NCBI GenBank assembly: GCA_964564635.1
Contig: CAZMAR010000001.1
Location: 558,001-622,000, forward strand
Reading direction: 5' to 3'
Source of the DNA: Tepidaquicella sp964564635
GTDB taxonomy: Bacteria; Bacteroidota; Ignavibacteria; Tepidaquicellales; Tepidaquicellaceae
DNA length: 64,000 bases
A program made the position numbers and the translations under genes. The notes beneath the pieces are model-generated. The model was not told where the DNA came from. It made no database searches and saw only the letters and a list, made by a program, of their open reading frames with translations. Positions 45,037 to 54,257 of the stretch are shown here, in pieces (positions within the stretch are counted from its first letter, which is position 1; each line of letters starts with the position of its first letter).

Positions 45037-45483
45037 TTAGTTTAATATTATTTGTTCTAAATACCAGCTTGACTCTTTATATTTTAGAGTAATAGAAGCA
45101 TTAATTTTAACTGAAGTAGAATTTTTCGAATATACACAATATCCGATAGCAAAAGCTGAATTAACACTTACAAAAGATTTCACATAATAAAAATTTATCA
45201 CATTAAAATAGTTAAAGAAATCTATTAAAATTTGTTCAGCCTGATTAATACTATAAAATCCAGATTCAAATCCAAGAATATCAAAATATATTTCTGTATC
45301 AAAGTATCTAATTATTTTATCAATATTGGAATTTTTAAATCCATTAGCAACATTTTCAAAAGTTAATTTACACTCCTTATATTTTATAGTATTGGGATAC
45401 TTTTTATCATTCCACCATTTCTCTTGACTAAGAGCATTAATGGTCAGTAATAATGATATAATTATTATAATATATGCTTTCAT
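45037..45483 (-). CDS. DUF4783-family secreted protein
   Basis: 148 residues with a signal peptide (MKAYIIIIISLLLTINALSQ). The mature part is a small NTF2-like fold: FENVANGFKNSNIDKIIRYF, then YSINQAEQILIDFFNYF and a run of strands ending SSWYLEQIILN. This matches DUF4783, a Bacteroidota family of unknown function. It heads a three-gene operon, with the sensor kinase 1 nt behind it, so it may supply a ligand-binding partner for the kinase; that is inference. Confidence 0.8.
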   Translation of the reverse strand: MKAYIIIIISLLLTINALSQEKWWNDKKYPNTIKYKECKLTFENVANGFKNSNIDKIIRYFDTEIYFDILGFESGFYSINQAEQILIDFFNYFNVINFYYVKSFVSVNSAFAIGYCVYSKNSTSVKINASITLKYKESSWYLEQIILN

Positions 45484-45562
45484 ATCATTATAATACTTAA
45501 TTTAATGAAAAGGTATTAAACTTTAAAGTTTATAAATTTTTAAAATATTATTATATTACTAT

Positions 45563-46780
45563 ATGTTTTCTAAATTTTTCCAAAACGATTTTATACCAAA
45601 CGAATTACATAAATTAAAAAAAGAAATTCAGGAAAAGATAAAAATTGAAAATCGTTCCCGTAAAAAGAAGCAAAGAATAATCGATTTAACACTATCAAAT
45701 CCAACATTATGTGGTTTTGACTATTCAATTTTTAACCTTGAAAAAATATTTTCACACAATAAAAATTACACTTATAAACCATCTTCTTCTGGAACCGAAG
45801 ACCTGAGAACTTCAATAAAAAACTATTATATACAAAGATTTTCGGATTTATCCTTTAAATATTTATTTTCAGAAAACAATCTTTTTTTTACATCTGGCAC
45901 AAGTGAATCTTACAGTCATATTTTTAAGGTTTTATGTAATCCCGGAGAAAGTGTATTAATTCCAAAGCCTGGCTACCCTTTAATATACTACATCGCAAGA
46001 ATTAATAACTTTAAAGTAGTATATTATAACCTGAATTACAAAAATGAAAAATGGGAAATAGATTTTAACTCTCTACTGTCTTCTGTTTCTAAAAAAACGA
46101 AATGTATAGTGGCAATAAATCCAAACAATCCAACGGGAAATTATATAAAAAAAGACGAATTTTTAAATTTAATATCTATTTGTCAGGAGAAAAATCTTCC
46201 ACTTATTATTGATGAAGTTTTTTTTGATTATAGAATCAAATCAGAAAATTCTATAACTCTCGACTATTTCAAAACCTATAATATTCCTGTTTTCATTTTA
46301 AATGGTTTATCCAAAATTGCTGCTCTACCACAGATGAAACTTGGTTGGATATATTTTACAGCAGATAATGTAATAGAAGAAAAAATCAGAATGAATCTTG
46401 ATTTCATATGCGACACATACCTATCAGTAAACACGCCAATAATAAATGCTACCTCAAAAATTCTGAAATACTACAAATCAATACAGGAGAAAATCAAAAA
46501 TAGAATAAAATCAAATTTAGATTATCTACAAACTGTTATTGAAAACTCAAAGAATGCTCACTTATTAAGCTATGAAGGGGGTTGGTATGCAGTTGTTAAA
46601 TTTAAAACTAATTTTGATGATGATACTCTATCGCAAAGAATCTTGAAAGAAAAATATATTTTTATTTATCCGGGGTATTTCTATGATTTTAAAAACAAGG
46701 GTTATCTTATACTATCTTTAATAATACAGGAAAAAGATTTCAAAGAAGGGATAGAAAAAATTTTACAATTCTTCAATTAA
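45563..46780 (+). CDS. PLP-dependent aminotransferase, class I/II
   Basis: 405 residues with fold type I layout. The PLP phosphate site is TSGTSESYSH (about 112-121), the substrate loop has VAINPNNPTGNYIKK (about 186-200), LIIDEVFFDY gives the aspartate that binds the pyridine nitrogen, and NGLSKIAALPQMKLGW (about 246-261) holds the Schiff-base lysine. The substrate is not clear; aspartate, alanine or aromatic amino acids are possible. It is transcribed alone and overlaps the converging glycosyltransferase gene by 18 nt. Confidence 0.88.
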   Translation: MFSKFFQNDFIPNELHKLKKEIQEKIKIENRSRKKKQRIIDLTLSNPTLCGFDYSIFNLEKIFSHNKNYTYKPSSSGTEDLRTSIKNYYIQRFSDLSFKYLFSENNLFFTSGTSESYSHIFKVLCNPGESVLIPKPGYPLIYYIARINNFKVVYYNLNYKNEKWEIDFNSLLSSVSKKTKCIVAINPNNPTGNYIKKDEFLNLISICQEKNLPLIIDEVFFDYRIKSENSITLDYFKTYNIPVFILNGLSKIAALPQMKLGWIYFTADNVIEEKIRMNLDFICDTYLSVNTPIINATSKILKYYKSIQEKIKNRIKSNLDYLQTVIENSKNAHLLSYEGGWYAVVKFKTNFDDDTLSQRILKEKYIFIYPGYFYDFKNKGYLILSLIIQEKDFKEGIEKILQFFN

Positions 46781-47887
46781 CTTTTCATATTTTTTACATT
46801 CTTCCTCGTTTGAAAATGTTTTAGAAAATTCTTCATTTATTTTTAAAATCTCATTCCTATAGAATTCATATTTTTCCATTAGCATTAATAATTTTTTAAC
46901 AAAATCATCTAATCTTAATGGTTCGAACAATAAATCAGGTATTATTTTTTCTAATATTTCTTTAGTACCGCCTGTATTTGTTCCGATAACGGGAACTCCT
47001 GAAATTATTGCTTCTATAGTATTTTGGCCATAAGTTTCAACTTTTGTAGCAACGATAAGAGAATCTATAGCTTTATAAAAAAATGAAATATCTTCAATAT
47101 AATCTTTCAAAATCACATACTGTTCAAGTTGTTTTTCTTTTATTAAATTCAGTAAATAATCGTAATAATTTAAACCTTCGTTTATAGTTGGTCTTCCAAG
47201 AATAATAAAATAAATTTTTTTATTATAATCAGAAATAATTTGACTCAATGCTTCGACAACAAAATGTTGATTTTTTTGAGCGTCTATTCTTGCATTCATT
47301 CCAATAACGAATACATTATCTGGAACTCCAAAAATCTTTCTTGCCTCCGATTTGCTAATATGACTTTTTTTTAATTTTATTATATCAGAGCCGTGGTTAA
47401 TTATAACAATTTTACTTTCACTAATAGAGGTCTTTTGAAGCGTTTGAAATTTTAAATATTCAAGAGGAACAACCCATTTATCAACATTTGAAAAAATAAA
47501 CCTATGGTATAAATCTTTTTTATTTACTCCAATCTGCATATGTAAAATGTAAATAAGTTTAAATTTGTGCCTTGAGAATTTTTTCAGAAGAACAGCAAAA
47601 TTTAAATCATTATTATCGCTAACAAAAAGTACATCAGGTTTTAATTTGTTAAGTATTTTTATAGCTCTACCAATCTTTGTTAAATCAAAGTATTTTTTAG
47701 GCTTTTGTATGGAATATATATTCAATTCTCTTTTTTGAGATTCTTGCATAACTTTCGACCCATAAGCACAAAGTAACCTGATATCCCATCCCCTTCCTCG
47801 CATCCAATTACAAAAATCTAAAGAGTGAATTTCAAGACCACCATAGCTACGGGATAATAGTAGAAAAAGAAGATTTTTATTTCGCAT
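46763..47887 (-). CDS. Glycosyltransferase family 4
   Basis: 374 residues with a GT-B fold. The acceptor side begins FLLLSRSYGGLEIHSLDF with the glycine-rich loop. The donor side begins with FVIGMNARIDAQKNQHFVVE and has the retaining E-x7-E region in ATKVETYGQNTIEAIISGVP, followed by VIGTNTGGTKEIL. It probably adds a hexose to a lipid-linked glycan or to lipopolysaccharide. It stands apart from other polysaccharide genes; its 3' end overlaps the aminotransferase gene. Confidence 0.88.
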   Translation of the reverse strand: MRNKNLLFLLLSRSYGGLEIHSLDFCNWMRGRGWDIRLLCAYGSKVMQESQKRELNIYSIQKPKKYFDLTKIGRAIKILNKLKPDVLFVSDNNDLNFAVLLKKFSRHKFKLIYILHMQIGVNKKDLYHRFIFSNVDKWVVPLEYLKFQTLQKTSISESKIVIINHGSDIIKLKKSHISKSEARKIFGVPDNVFVIGMNARIDAQKNQHFVVEALSQIISDYNKKIYFIILGRPTINEGLNYYDYLLNLIKEKQLEQYVILKDYIEDISFFYKAIDSLIVATKVETYGQNTIEAIISGVPVIGTNTGGTKEILEKIIPDLLFEPLRLDDFVKKLLMLMEKYEFYRNEILKINEEFSKTFSNEEECKKYEKLIEEL

Positions 47888-47939
47888 TACAAATAAATAT
47901 TTTCAGTTCTTAATATATTTAACTTTCATTGTTGTTTAA

Positions 47940-48464
47940 ATGATGAAAATTTTATATTTTTATATTATGAAATATTCAAAATTAATATTATTTATTTCTT
48001 TACTTCTTTTTTTAGGAGGTAAAGCAATACCACAATATAAATCCCCTGATGGTAACCTGCTAAATGAAAATACAAATTATATTCTTGGATTCATAAATCC
48101 TAAGAATTTTTCAATGAAACACTCATTTAACATTTCAGTATTCTCTTCAAGATACGGTACAATTTCTGTAACTTCATATATAAACACTTTAAGTTATAAA
48201 ATCTCAGACAAGTTATTTATGTCTGCTGATGTTGAATTAAGCTATTCTCCTTATGCTACTTCAATTTATGGAAAAAATTATTCCAAAACCCTACAGGATG
48301 ATTTCACTGGAATAAGGTTATCAAGATTATATATGGACTATAAAATATCAGATAATTCATTTATAAAACTGGAGTTCAGAAATTTAAAAAATTACTATTT
48401 CGACCCATATTACTATAACTACTATGGAAACCATGACAATTATTTTTACAATAACATACCATAA
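47940..48464 (+). CDS. Secreted protein of unknown function
   Basis: 174 residues. An internal ATG at 47967 (MKYSKLILFISLLLFLGG) gives a cleaner signal peptide than the first ATG; neither has a Shine-Dalgarno site. The mature chain is rich in Ser, Tyr and Asn with predicted beta strands, and ends in a tyrosine/asparagine-rich tail (YYFDPYYYNYYGNHDNYF). No family was recognised. It precedes the LytR_C gene by 66 nt on the same strand and may be co-transcribed with it. Confidence 0.6.
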   Translation: MMKILYFYIMKYSKLILFISLLLFLGGKAIPQYKSPDGNLLNENTNYILGFINPKNFSMKHSFNISVFSSRYGTISVTSYINTLSYKISDKLFMSADVELSYSPYATSIYGKNYSKTLQDDFTGIRLSRLYMDYKISDNSFIKLEFRNLKNYYFDPYYYNYYGNHDNYFYNNIP

Positions 48465-48530
48465 AAAAATTTTTTCTACTTTTTCATCAAACTCAAAAAT
48501 TAATATAGAAAAAAGGGGAATCCTTATAAA

Positions 48531-49001
48531 TTGACACAGTATAAGGGAACAATCTTAAATATAATTATAATACTACTTTTAATAATTTGTGGATATCTAA
48601 TTTATTCTTTATTATCTACCTCAAGAAATAAAACTCAGAAGCCAGAAAGCAACTTAACAGATACAAATTATAAAATAACTGACATAAATATTAAAACAAC
48701 TGCTGAGGTATTAAATGGTTGTGGAGAAAAGAGATTAGCCGCAATATTTTCAAATTATTTAATTGAAAAAGGAATTGATGTTAAAAGCAGTGGAAATTAC
48801 CACACTGACACAGTACAGAAGACTATAATTTTGCTCAGAAAAAAGAATTATGAAAAAGCAAAATTAGTTTCATATTTACTTGGAATGGACTCAACAAGAA
48901 TTGTGCAAAATTATAATAATGACTTACAGGTAGATGTAACAATAATTATTGGAAAAGATTTTCATTCTTTAAAACCATATTTATCACAGAATAAAAAATA
49001 A
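48531..49001 (+). CDS. Membrane-anchored LytR C-terminal (LytR_C) domain protein
   Basis: 156 residues. One N-terminal transmembrane helix (about 7-28) is followed by a linker and a LytR_C domain (about 55-145): TTAEVLNGCGEKRLAAIFSN, DVKSSGNYHTD and TVQKTIILLRK. The LytR-CpsA-Psr catalytic domain that usually precedes this module is absent, so it is a stand-alone version likely to work at the cell wall. The start is TTG, set by AAGGGGA. It is 1 nt from rsfS, an arrangement seen in many Bacteroidota-group genomes. Confidence 0.8.
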   Translation: MTQYKGTILNIIIILLLIICGYLIYSLLSTSRNKTQKPESNLTDTNYKITDINIKTTAEVLNGCGEKRLAAIFSNYLIEKGIDVKSSGNYHTDTVQKTIILLRKKNYEKAKLVSYLLGMDSTRIVQNYNNDLQVDVTIIIGKDFHSLKPYLSQNKK

Positions 49002-49002
49002 T

Positions 49003-49374
49003 ATGCCAAGAAAAAGAAAACTTGATGACCCCAAAAATTTAGCAGATTTTATTTCAAAACTAATTTTACAAAAAAAAGGAGAAGATATACAAATCTTTGA
49101 CCTTAGAGAAATAACATCTATAACTGATTTTTTTGTTATCTGTACTGCTTCATCTGATGTACACACAAAAGCTATTGCAGATTTCATCACAGAAGAGACG
49201 AAAAAAAAAGGTTATAAACCCTGGCACAGTGAAGGTTATAAAAATTTAAGCTGGGTATTACTTGATTTTGTTGATGTGGTTGTACATATATTCTTAAGAG
49301 AAACAAGAAAGTATTATAATCTCGAAGGTTTATGGGGAGATGCAGAAATAACTTATATAAAAGATGAAGAATAA
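49003..49374 (+). CDS. rsfS: Ribosome silencing factor RsfS
   Basis: 123 residues. LADFISKLILQKKGEDIQIF, then ITDFFVICTASSDVHTKAIA and WVLLDFVDVVVHIFLRETR, YYNLEGLWGDAE are the defining motifs of the RsfS/Iojap family. It binds L14 and keeps subunits apart when nutrients are short. The stop is directly followed by the pdxA ATG with no gap, so expression is coupled. Confidence 0.95.
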   Translation: MPRKRKLDDPKNLADFISKLILQKKGEDIQIFDLREITSITDFFVICTASSDVHTKAIADFITEETKKKGYKPWHSEGYKNLSWVLLDFVDVVVHIFLRETRKYYNLEGLWGDAEITYIKDEE

Positions 49375-50331
49375 ATGAAACCAAAAATTGGAATAACAAT
49401 AGGCGATCCAAATGGAATTGGCGCAGAATTAATTTTAAGATTAATTAATTTGCCAAATATAAAAAAGTATGGAGATATTTATATCATTTCACCCATAAAC
49501 ATTTTAAACTATTATTCAAAAAAAATCAGAATCGAAATCCCTGAGAATATAAATATAATTGATTTTTCAATTCCAGAAAAATTTCGAATTACCCCTGGAA
49601 AGATTGATGCTACTTCAGGAAAAATTGCTGGTGAATCTATTTGCAAAGCAGTTAAATTAATACAGGAAAAAAAATTGGATTCTCTTCTAACAATGCCAAT
49701 TTCAAAAATTGCCCTTCAACTTGGAGGGTATAATTTTTCCGGGCATACAGAAATGCTAAAATATTTAACGAAATCTGCTGATACTTTTATGTTTATGTAT
49801 TATGATAAAAGAATTTTTTCTCCTTTAACAATCCATATCCCCTTAAAACAAGTTCCTGCTACTTTAACAAAAGACTTCTTCATCAGAAAAGTAAGGAATA
49901 TATTTAGAGAAGCAGAGAAACTATATTCTATTAAGAATTTAAAAATTGCTATTTTATCCTTAAATCCACATTCTGGAGAAAATAATGTAATAGGAAATGA
50001 AGAAATTAAAATATTTATACCTGCAATAAAATACCTAAGGAAGAATGGAATCAGATTAGAAGGTCCTTTCTCCGCAGATGGGTTCTTCGGTTTTCAAAAA
50101 TATAAAGACTACCATATAACAATAGGAATGTACCATGACCAGATTATGATACCATTTAAAATATTAGCAAAAAAGAAGGGGGTTAATATAACTGCAGGTT
50201 TGAAATTTGTTAGAACTTCGCCTTCTCACGGAACAGCATTTGATATTGCAGGAAAAGGTATAGCAGATGTGACCGGAGCATTCGAGGCATTAAAAATTAA
50301 TTACTTCTTTACAAAGAAAATAATAACTTGA
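49375..50331 (+). CDS. pdxA: 4-Hydroxythreonine-4-phosphate dehydrogenase
   Basis: 318 residues. The start MKPKIGITIGDPNGIGAELI is typical. The metal site is formed by histidines in FSGHTEML (about 125) and MYHDQIMIPFK (about 255), and the C-terminus has SPSHGTAFDIAGKG. It oxidises 4-phosphohydroxy-L-threonine in the DXP-dependent pyridoxal phosphate pathway. It is joined without a gap to rsfS and is followed by an FtsE-like gene after 1 nt. Confidence 0.95.
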   Translation: MKPKIGITIGDPNGIGAELILRLINLPNIKKYGDIYIISPINILNYYSKKIRIEIPENINIIDFSIPEKFRITPGKIDATSGKIAGESICKAVKLIQEKKLDSLLTMPISKIALQLGGYNFSGHTEMLKYLTKSADTFMFMYYDKRIFSPLTIHIPLKQVPATLTKDFFIRKVRNIFREAEKLYSIKNLKIAILSLNPHSGENNVIGNEEIKIFIPAIKYLRKNGIRLEGPFSADGFFGFQKYKDYHITIGMYHDQIMIPFKILAKKKGVNITAGLKFVRTSPSHGTAFDIAGKGIADVTGAFEALKINYFFTKKIIT

Positions 50332-50332
50332 A

Positions 50333-51013
50333 ATGTACAATACTATATTACAATTCAAGAATGTAAAATTCAATTATCACTCAAAAGCAATTTTTGATGA
50401 TGCAAATATAGAAATAAATGAAGGAGAATTTGTTTTTCTTGTAGGAGAAAGTGGAATTGGAAAAACCACTATGTTAAAATTAATCTATTTTGAACTATTT
50501 CCAGAAAAAGGTGAAATTATTCTTGATAAGTATAAATCAACTGAAATAGACAAAACAGATATACCAGAATTAAGACAAAAATTAGGAATAGTATTTCAGG
50601 ATTTTAAATTACTTAATGATAGAAATGTTTTTGAAAACATTGCATTGCCTTTATATATTGCTGGAGAGAAAAAAGAAACTATAAAAAGAAAAGTATATGA
50701 CATTGCTTCACTCGTAGGATTAATTAACAGACTGAATGAAATGCCATATGACATCTCTGGTGGTGAGCAGCAGAGGGTAGCAATAGCAAGAGCACTTGTA
50801 AATGACCCACTTTTTTTATTAGCAGATGAACCGACGGGGAATCTCGATCCATTTATTGCTCTTGATATAATAAAACTTCTTTTAAAAATAAATATGAATG
50901 GTACCTCAGTTATTGTAGCCACACACAATTTTGAAATTGTAAAAAGATTTCAAAACAGGAGAATAATCCAAATAAAAGATAAGAAATTATATGATGTAAG
51001 GGTGAAAACTTAA
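50333..51013 (+). CDS. ftsE: FtsE-like cell-division ABC ATPase
   Basis: 226 residues. Walker A is GESGIGKTT (about 38-46), the signature is ISGGEQQRVAIARAL (about 139-153), Walker B is FLLADEPTGNLD (about 161-172) and the H-loop is VATHNFE. FEFI-type insert residues and the EPTGNLD run match FtsE, which with FtsX activates peptidoglycan hydrolases at division. LolD and MacB ATPases share these features, and no ftsX is next to it, so the assignment is probable only. The stop is 1 nt from the converging TPR gene. Confidence 0.8.
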   Translation: MYNTILQFKNVKFNYHSKAIFDDANIEINEGEFVFLVGESGIGKTTMLKLIYFELFPEKGEIILDKYKSTEIDKTDIPELRQKLGIVFQDFKLLNDRNVFENIALPLYIAGEKKETIKRKVYDIASLVGLINRLNEMPYDISGGEQQRVAIARALVNDPLFLLADEPTGNLDPFIALDIIKLLLKINMNGTSVIVATHNFEIVKRFQNRRIIQIKDKKLYDVRVKT

Positions 51014-51014
51014 A

Positions 51015-52427
51015 TCAATATTTTATTAAAAAATCAATCACCTTCTGCCAGTCTTTATTAAAATCAAAATCAAATTTGTCCTCAGGTTTTAGCTCAAAAC
51101 CTTTATAAATCATATCTATCCCCTTTTCTACTTCCTTCATTAAAAAATATACTTTCGCCTTTAAATAATACATCTCTGCTTTATTCGAATTCAGAAAAAT
51201 TAGTGAATCAATCAATGCTGAAGCTCGAGAAAGTTTTTTATTCTCAATTAAAGTATTTATGTACTCACTCCAGATAGTAAAATTTTCCGGCTCTATTAAT
51301 AAAGCATTTCTATAACTTTCCAGAGCATCTTCATATTTTTTTAATATCCTTTCTGTATCTGCTTTCGAGAGCCATAACTTTATACTATCTTTCTCAAGTA
51401 CTACTGCAGAACTATAATCATTCAATGCTCTTTTAAATGAACCTAAATTATAATAGCAATTTCCTCTTAAATAAAACGAACGCCAGGAATCAGGAGATAA
51501 TTTAATAATAGAACTATAATTAACTATTGCTTTTCTGTACTCTCCAATTAATTTATAAGCTTCTGCAAGCTCAAAATAATAGGTTGTATCTTTTTTCTCT
51601 ATAGAGATAGCCTTCTCATAACATTCTATTGCTTTATAATATCTCCCAAGATAATAATTACACTCTCCACAGAGAAAAATTGCCTGATGGTAATCACTCT
51701 TTATAGATAAACAGGTTTCCAATGCTTCAATTGCTTTTAGAAATTTGTCGCTTTCATAATATATCCTTCCGAGAAAATACCATGAATAATAATTATAAGG
51801 CTTTTTATCAAGATATTTCCTATAAAAATATTCCGATAGTTTATTATCCTCCAAATTATAATAACAGTATGCAATTTCATTCAACACTTCTACGTTCTTT
51901 TCATCAAGTTCTAATACTTTTTGATAATATTCTATTGCTTCTTCATATTCTGATTCTGCTGCATGAACTGAAGCAATATGGAAATATATTGTTGGGTTAT
52001 CTGGTTCAATTTTTAATGCTTCAAGAAGTGTGTATATAGCATAATCATACTGACCAATTGAATCGAGTAATAAGCCTTTATCAATTAATATTTCTACATC
52101 ACCTGGGTTGTAAGATAAAGCTTTATCATAACACATTAGTGCCTGCTCATAATCTAATATACCTTCTAAAGCTATCGCTTTTAAATGATATGATTCAGCA
52201 GAAAAAGGATTTATTTGTATTAATATATTAATTAGTCTAACGGCTTTTTCATACTGTGCTTCGTTAAGAAAAAATTCAATCAAAGCCTCAAGCGCATACT
52301 GTTTAATACTGTTTATATTATTTCTTAAATAAGAAATAAATTGTTCAAAGTTAGATGTAACCCTCCTAATCTCCTCTTCACTTTCAAAAAATTCATCGTT
52401 ATCGAATAAACTTAAATTGTCTTCCAT
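51015..52427 (-). CDS. Tetratricopeptide-repeat protein
   Basis: 470 residues made almost entirely of TPR helices, about 11 or 12 repeats (for example YEQALMCYDKALSYNPGDVE and YEEAIEYYQKVLELDEKNVE). No signal peptide or transmembrane segment is visible, so it is probably cytoplasmic or peripheral. An acidic N-terminus (MEDNLSLFDNDEFFESEEE) is the only non-repeat part. It is a protein-interaction scaffold with unknown partners. Confidence 0.9.
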   Translation of the reverse strand: MEDNLSLFDNDEFFESEEEIRRVTSNFEQFISYLRNNINSIKQYALEALIEFFLNEAQYEKAVRLINILIQINPFSAESYHLKAIALEGILDYEQALMCYDKALSYNPGDVEILIDKGLLLDSIGQYDYAIYTLLEALKIEPDNPTIYFHIASVHAAESEYEEAIEYYQKVLELDEKNVEVLNEIAYCYYNLEDNKLSEYFYRKYLDKKPYNYYSWYFLGRIYYESDKFLKAIEALETCLSIKSDYHQAIFLCGECNYYLGRYYKAIECYEKAISIEKKDTTYYFELAEAYKLIGEYRKAIVNYSSIIKLSPDSWRSFYLRGNCYYNLGSFKRALNDYSSAVVLEKDSIKLWLSKADTERILKKYEDALESYRNALLIEPENFTIWSEYINTLIENKKLSRASALIDSLIFLNSNKAEMYYLKAKVYFLMKEVEKGIDMIYKGFELKPEDKFDFDFNKDWQKVIDFLIKY

Positions 52428-52549
52428 TTTAAGTATTTTAAATTTAAATTATATAAAAACTAACTTTAAGTCAAGTATATACTTTAAAAAAAGAAAGAGA
52501 AATATTTTTACTCATTGATTTTTAATGAAAATATTATAATAATTACTAA

Positions 52550-53719
52550 ATGAATAAATATCTGAAACACATATATTTAACTATCTGTTTAATATCAATT
52601 TTATTAATTACAGAATCGTGTAATAATATAAAATTAAATATATATAATCTTCAATTAAAAGAATTCGATTGGTCTATTCCTGGTGGCTCAAATCAAAGGG
52701 ACAATATTTCAAAATCTACATCTAAAATTAAAGATAATCCCACCGTTAAATGGTATTATAATTCCGATGCTGGTTATCCAAAGTACTCTGTGACAGTAAC
52801 AAATAATATTATTTTCACAGCAAATCTTGAAGGTTACATTATATTATTTGATATAAACACTGGCTCAAAAATTGGTTCAATATCCACAAATCCAAAATCC
52901 ATAACTTCTGCTCCAGTAATAAGGGATAATTGCATAATTTTCACAACTAATGGATACAAAGGTAATTTTATTGCAAAGTATAATCTTATTGAGGGTAAAT
53001 ATATATGGCAGAAACAAATATCAAGATGTGAGACTTTATCAATAGTAGAAAATGATTACGTAATTGTATCAACTGTAAATGGAGATATATTAAAAATAAA
53101 TTATGAAAATGGAAATTTTATCTGGAATGCAAAAACAAAAAACACACGGGAAAATTTTTTGGGGTTCTTCTCTTCCCCTGCTTTATTTAATGATGCTATT
53201 TTTATTGGAAACGATAATGGTAAAATATACAAAATTGATATTAATACAGGTAAAATAATTAATAGTTTAAATGTGGGGGGAATAATTAATTCTGATATTT
53301 CTGTTTACAATGGAAAAATTTTCTTCTCTTCGACAAATAAAAATTTCTATTGCTGTGATGAAAATTTAGAAATTAAATGGTTAAAAGATATTTCAACAAA
53401 AACTATAAATTCAAATTGCTTTGATACGAACAAGATTTTTATTGCTGGAGTTAATGGAGTTATATATTGTTTAAATCAAAATAATGGAGAGGAAATCTGG
53501 AAATATAAAACAGGCGGTACTATAACTGCATCCCCTTTGATAAAAGATGATAAAATATATATTGGTTCTTTTGATAAATATATTTATTGTTTAAATAAAA
53601 ATAATGGAAATCTTCTATGGAAATACCAACTTGATGGCAGGATAAGAAGCGGGATTACAATATGGAAAAATTTTTTAATAGCAACAAGTGATGACAAAAA
53701 AATATATTGCTTCCAATAA
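52550..53719 (+). CDS. PQQ-type beta-propeller lipoprotein (BamB-like)
   Basis: 389 residues. The signal ends in a lipobox (LLITESCNN), with the lipidated cysteine at about 24. The mature part has about seven blades with the PQQ-repeat ending, such as NGEEIWKYKTGG, NGNLLWKYQLDG and TGKIINSLNVGG. No catalytic residues of quinoprotein dehydrogenases are evident, so a structural or assembly role like BamB is more likely. Its end overlaps the frame of the next gene only at the level of a stop/start boundary near 53719. Confidence 0.85.
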   Translation: MNKYLKHIYLTICLISILLITESCNNIKLNIYNLQLKEFDWSIPGGSNQRDNISKSTSKIKDNPTVKWYYNSDAGYPKYSVTVTNNIIFTANLEGYIILFDINTGSKIGSISTNPKSITSAPVIRDNCIIFTTNGYKGNFIAKYNLIEGKYIWQKQISRCETLSIVENDYVIVSTVNGDILKINYENGNFIWNAKTKNTRENFLGFFSSPALFNDAIFIGNDNGKIYKIDINTGKIINSLNVGGIINSDISVYNGKIFFSSTNKNFYCCDENLEIKWLKDISTKTINSNCFDTNKIFIAGVNGVIYCLNQNNGEEIWKYKTGGTITASPLIKDDKIYIGSFDKYIYCLNKNNGNLLWKYQLDGRIRSGITIWKNFLIATSDDKKIYCFQ

Positions 53720-53720
53720 A

Positions 53721-54134
53721 ATGAGAAGAATCTTTTTAATATTAACTTTTATCTTATTATTTGGCGGAAAATATTATGCACAGCAAACACAGGACTCATT
53801 AATTTCTTATAAAGAAAAAAATGAAATTATAAATCAGCCATTGAAAGACTCAATACCGAATGAAAATATTAAAGTGATAAAGAATAAGAGTATCTTTTTC
53901 AATAAGAAAAGAGATTATACAAAAATTGGAATTTCAAGCCTGATTACAATTGGCGGTACAGTTACATCCTATTTATTGAAAAATGAATCAATTGAAAATA
54001 ATAATTTATACCAGCAAACAAATAACCAGGAATATTATGATAAATCAAAAAAATATGATATATATTTCGGGGTTTCAATGGCTGTAACACAAATTGCTTT
54101 TGCAGCACTTATTTATTTTTTATTTTTTGAATAA
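53721..54134 (+). CDS. Small secreted or membrane protein of unknown function
   Basis: 137 residues starting at MRRIFLILTF, 1 nt after the propeller gene. A longer reading frame begins at 53688 inside the propeller gene but gives a poor start. A signal peptide with cleavage near YYAQ is followed by a polar stretch, a hydrophobic segment (IGISSLITIGGTVTSYLL) and a C-terminal one (MAVTQIAFAALIYFLFF). No family was recognised. It is coupled to the propeller lipoprotein and ends before a bidirectional terminator. Confidence 0.65.
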   Translation: MRRIFLILTFILLFGGKYYAQQTQDSLISYKEKNEIINQPLKDSIPNENIKVIKNKSIFFNKKRDYTKIGISSLITIGGTVTSYLLKNESIENNNLYQQTNNQEYYDKSKKYDIYFGVSMAVTQIAFAALIYFLFFE

Positions 54135-54204
54135 AAAAATTTTGCAACAAAAGGTATACTTTTCTTTCAATTTCAAAAATTATTGATATAATTCTAATTA
54201 AACA

Positions 54205-54236
54205 AAAAAGGCAGATTTAATTTAACCTGCCTTTTT
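54205..54236. terminator. Bidirectional intrinsic terminator between converging genes
   Basis: AAAAAGGCAG (54205-54214) pairs with CTGCCTTTTT (54227-54236). The stem gives T-runs on both strands, serving the small secreted protein gene and the peptidase gene. Confidence 0.85.
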
Positions 54237-54257
54237 GATATACTGAATATATGATGT

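Noticed and set aside
53688..53720. Longer start for the small secreted protein gene, inside the propeller gene
   Set aside because: The added residues precede and disrupt a good signal peptide; the ATG at 53721 directly after the propeller stop is better.
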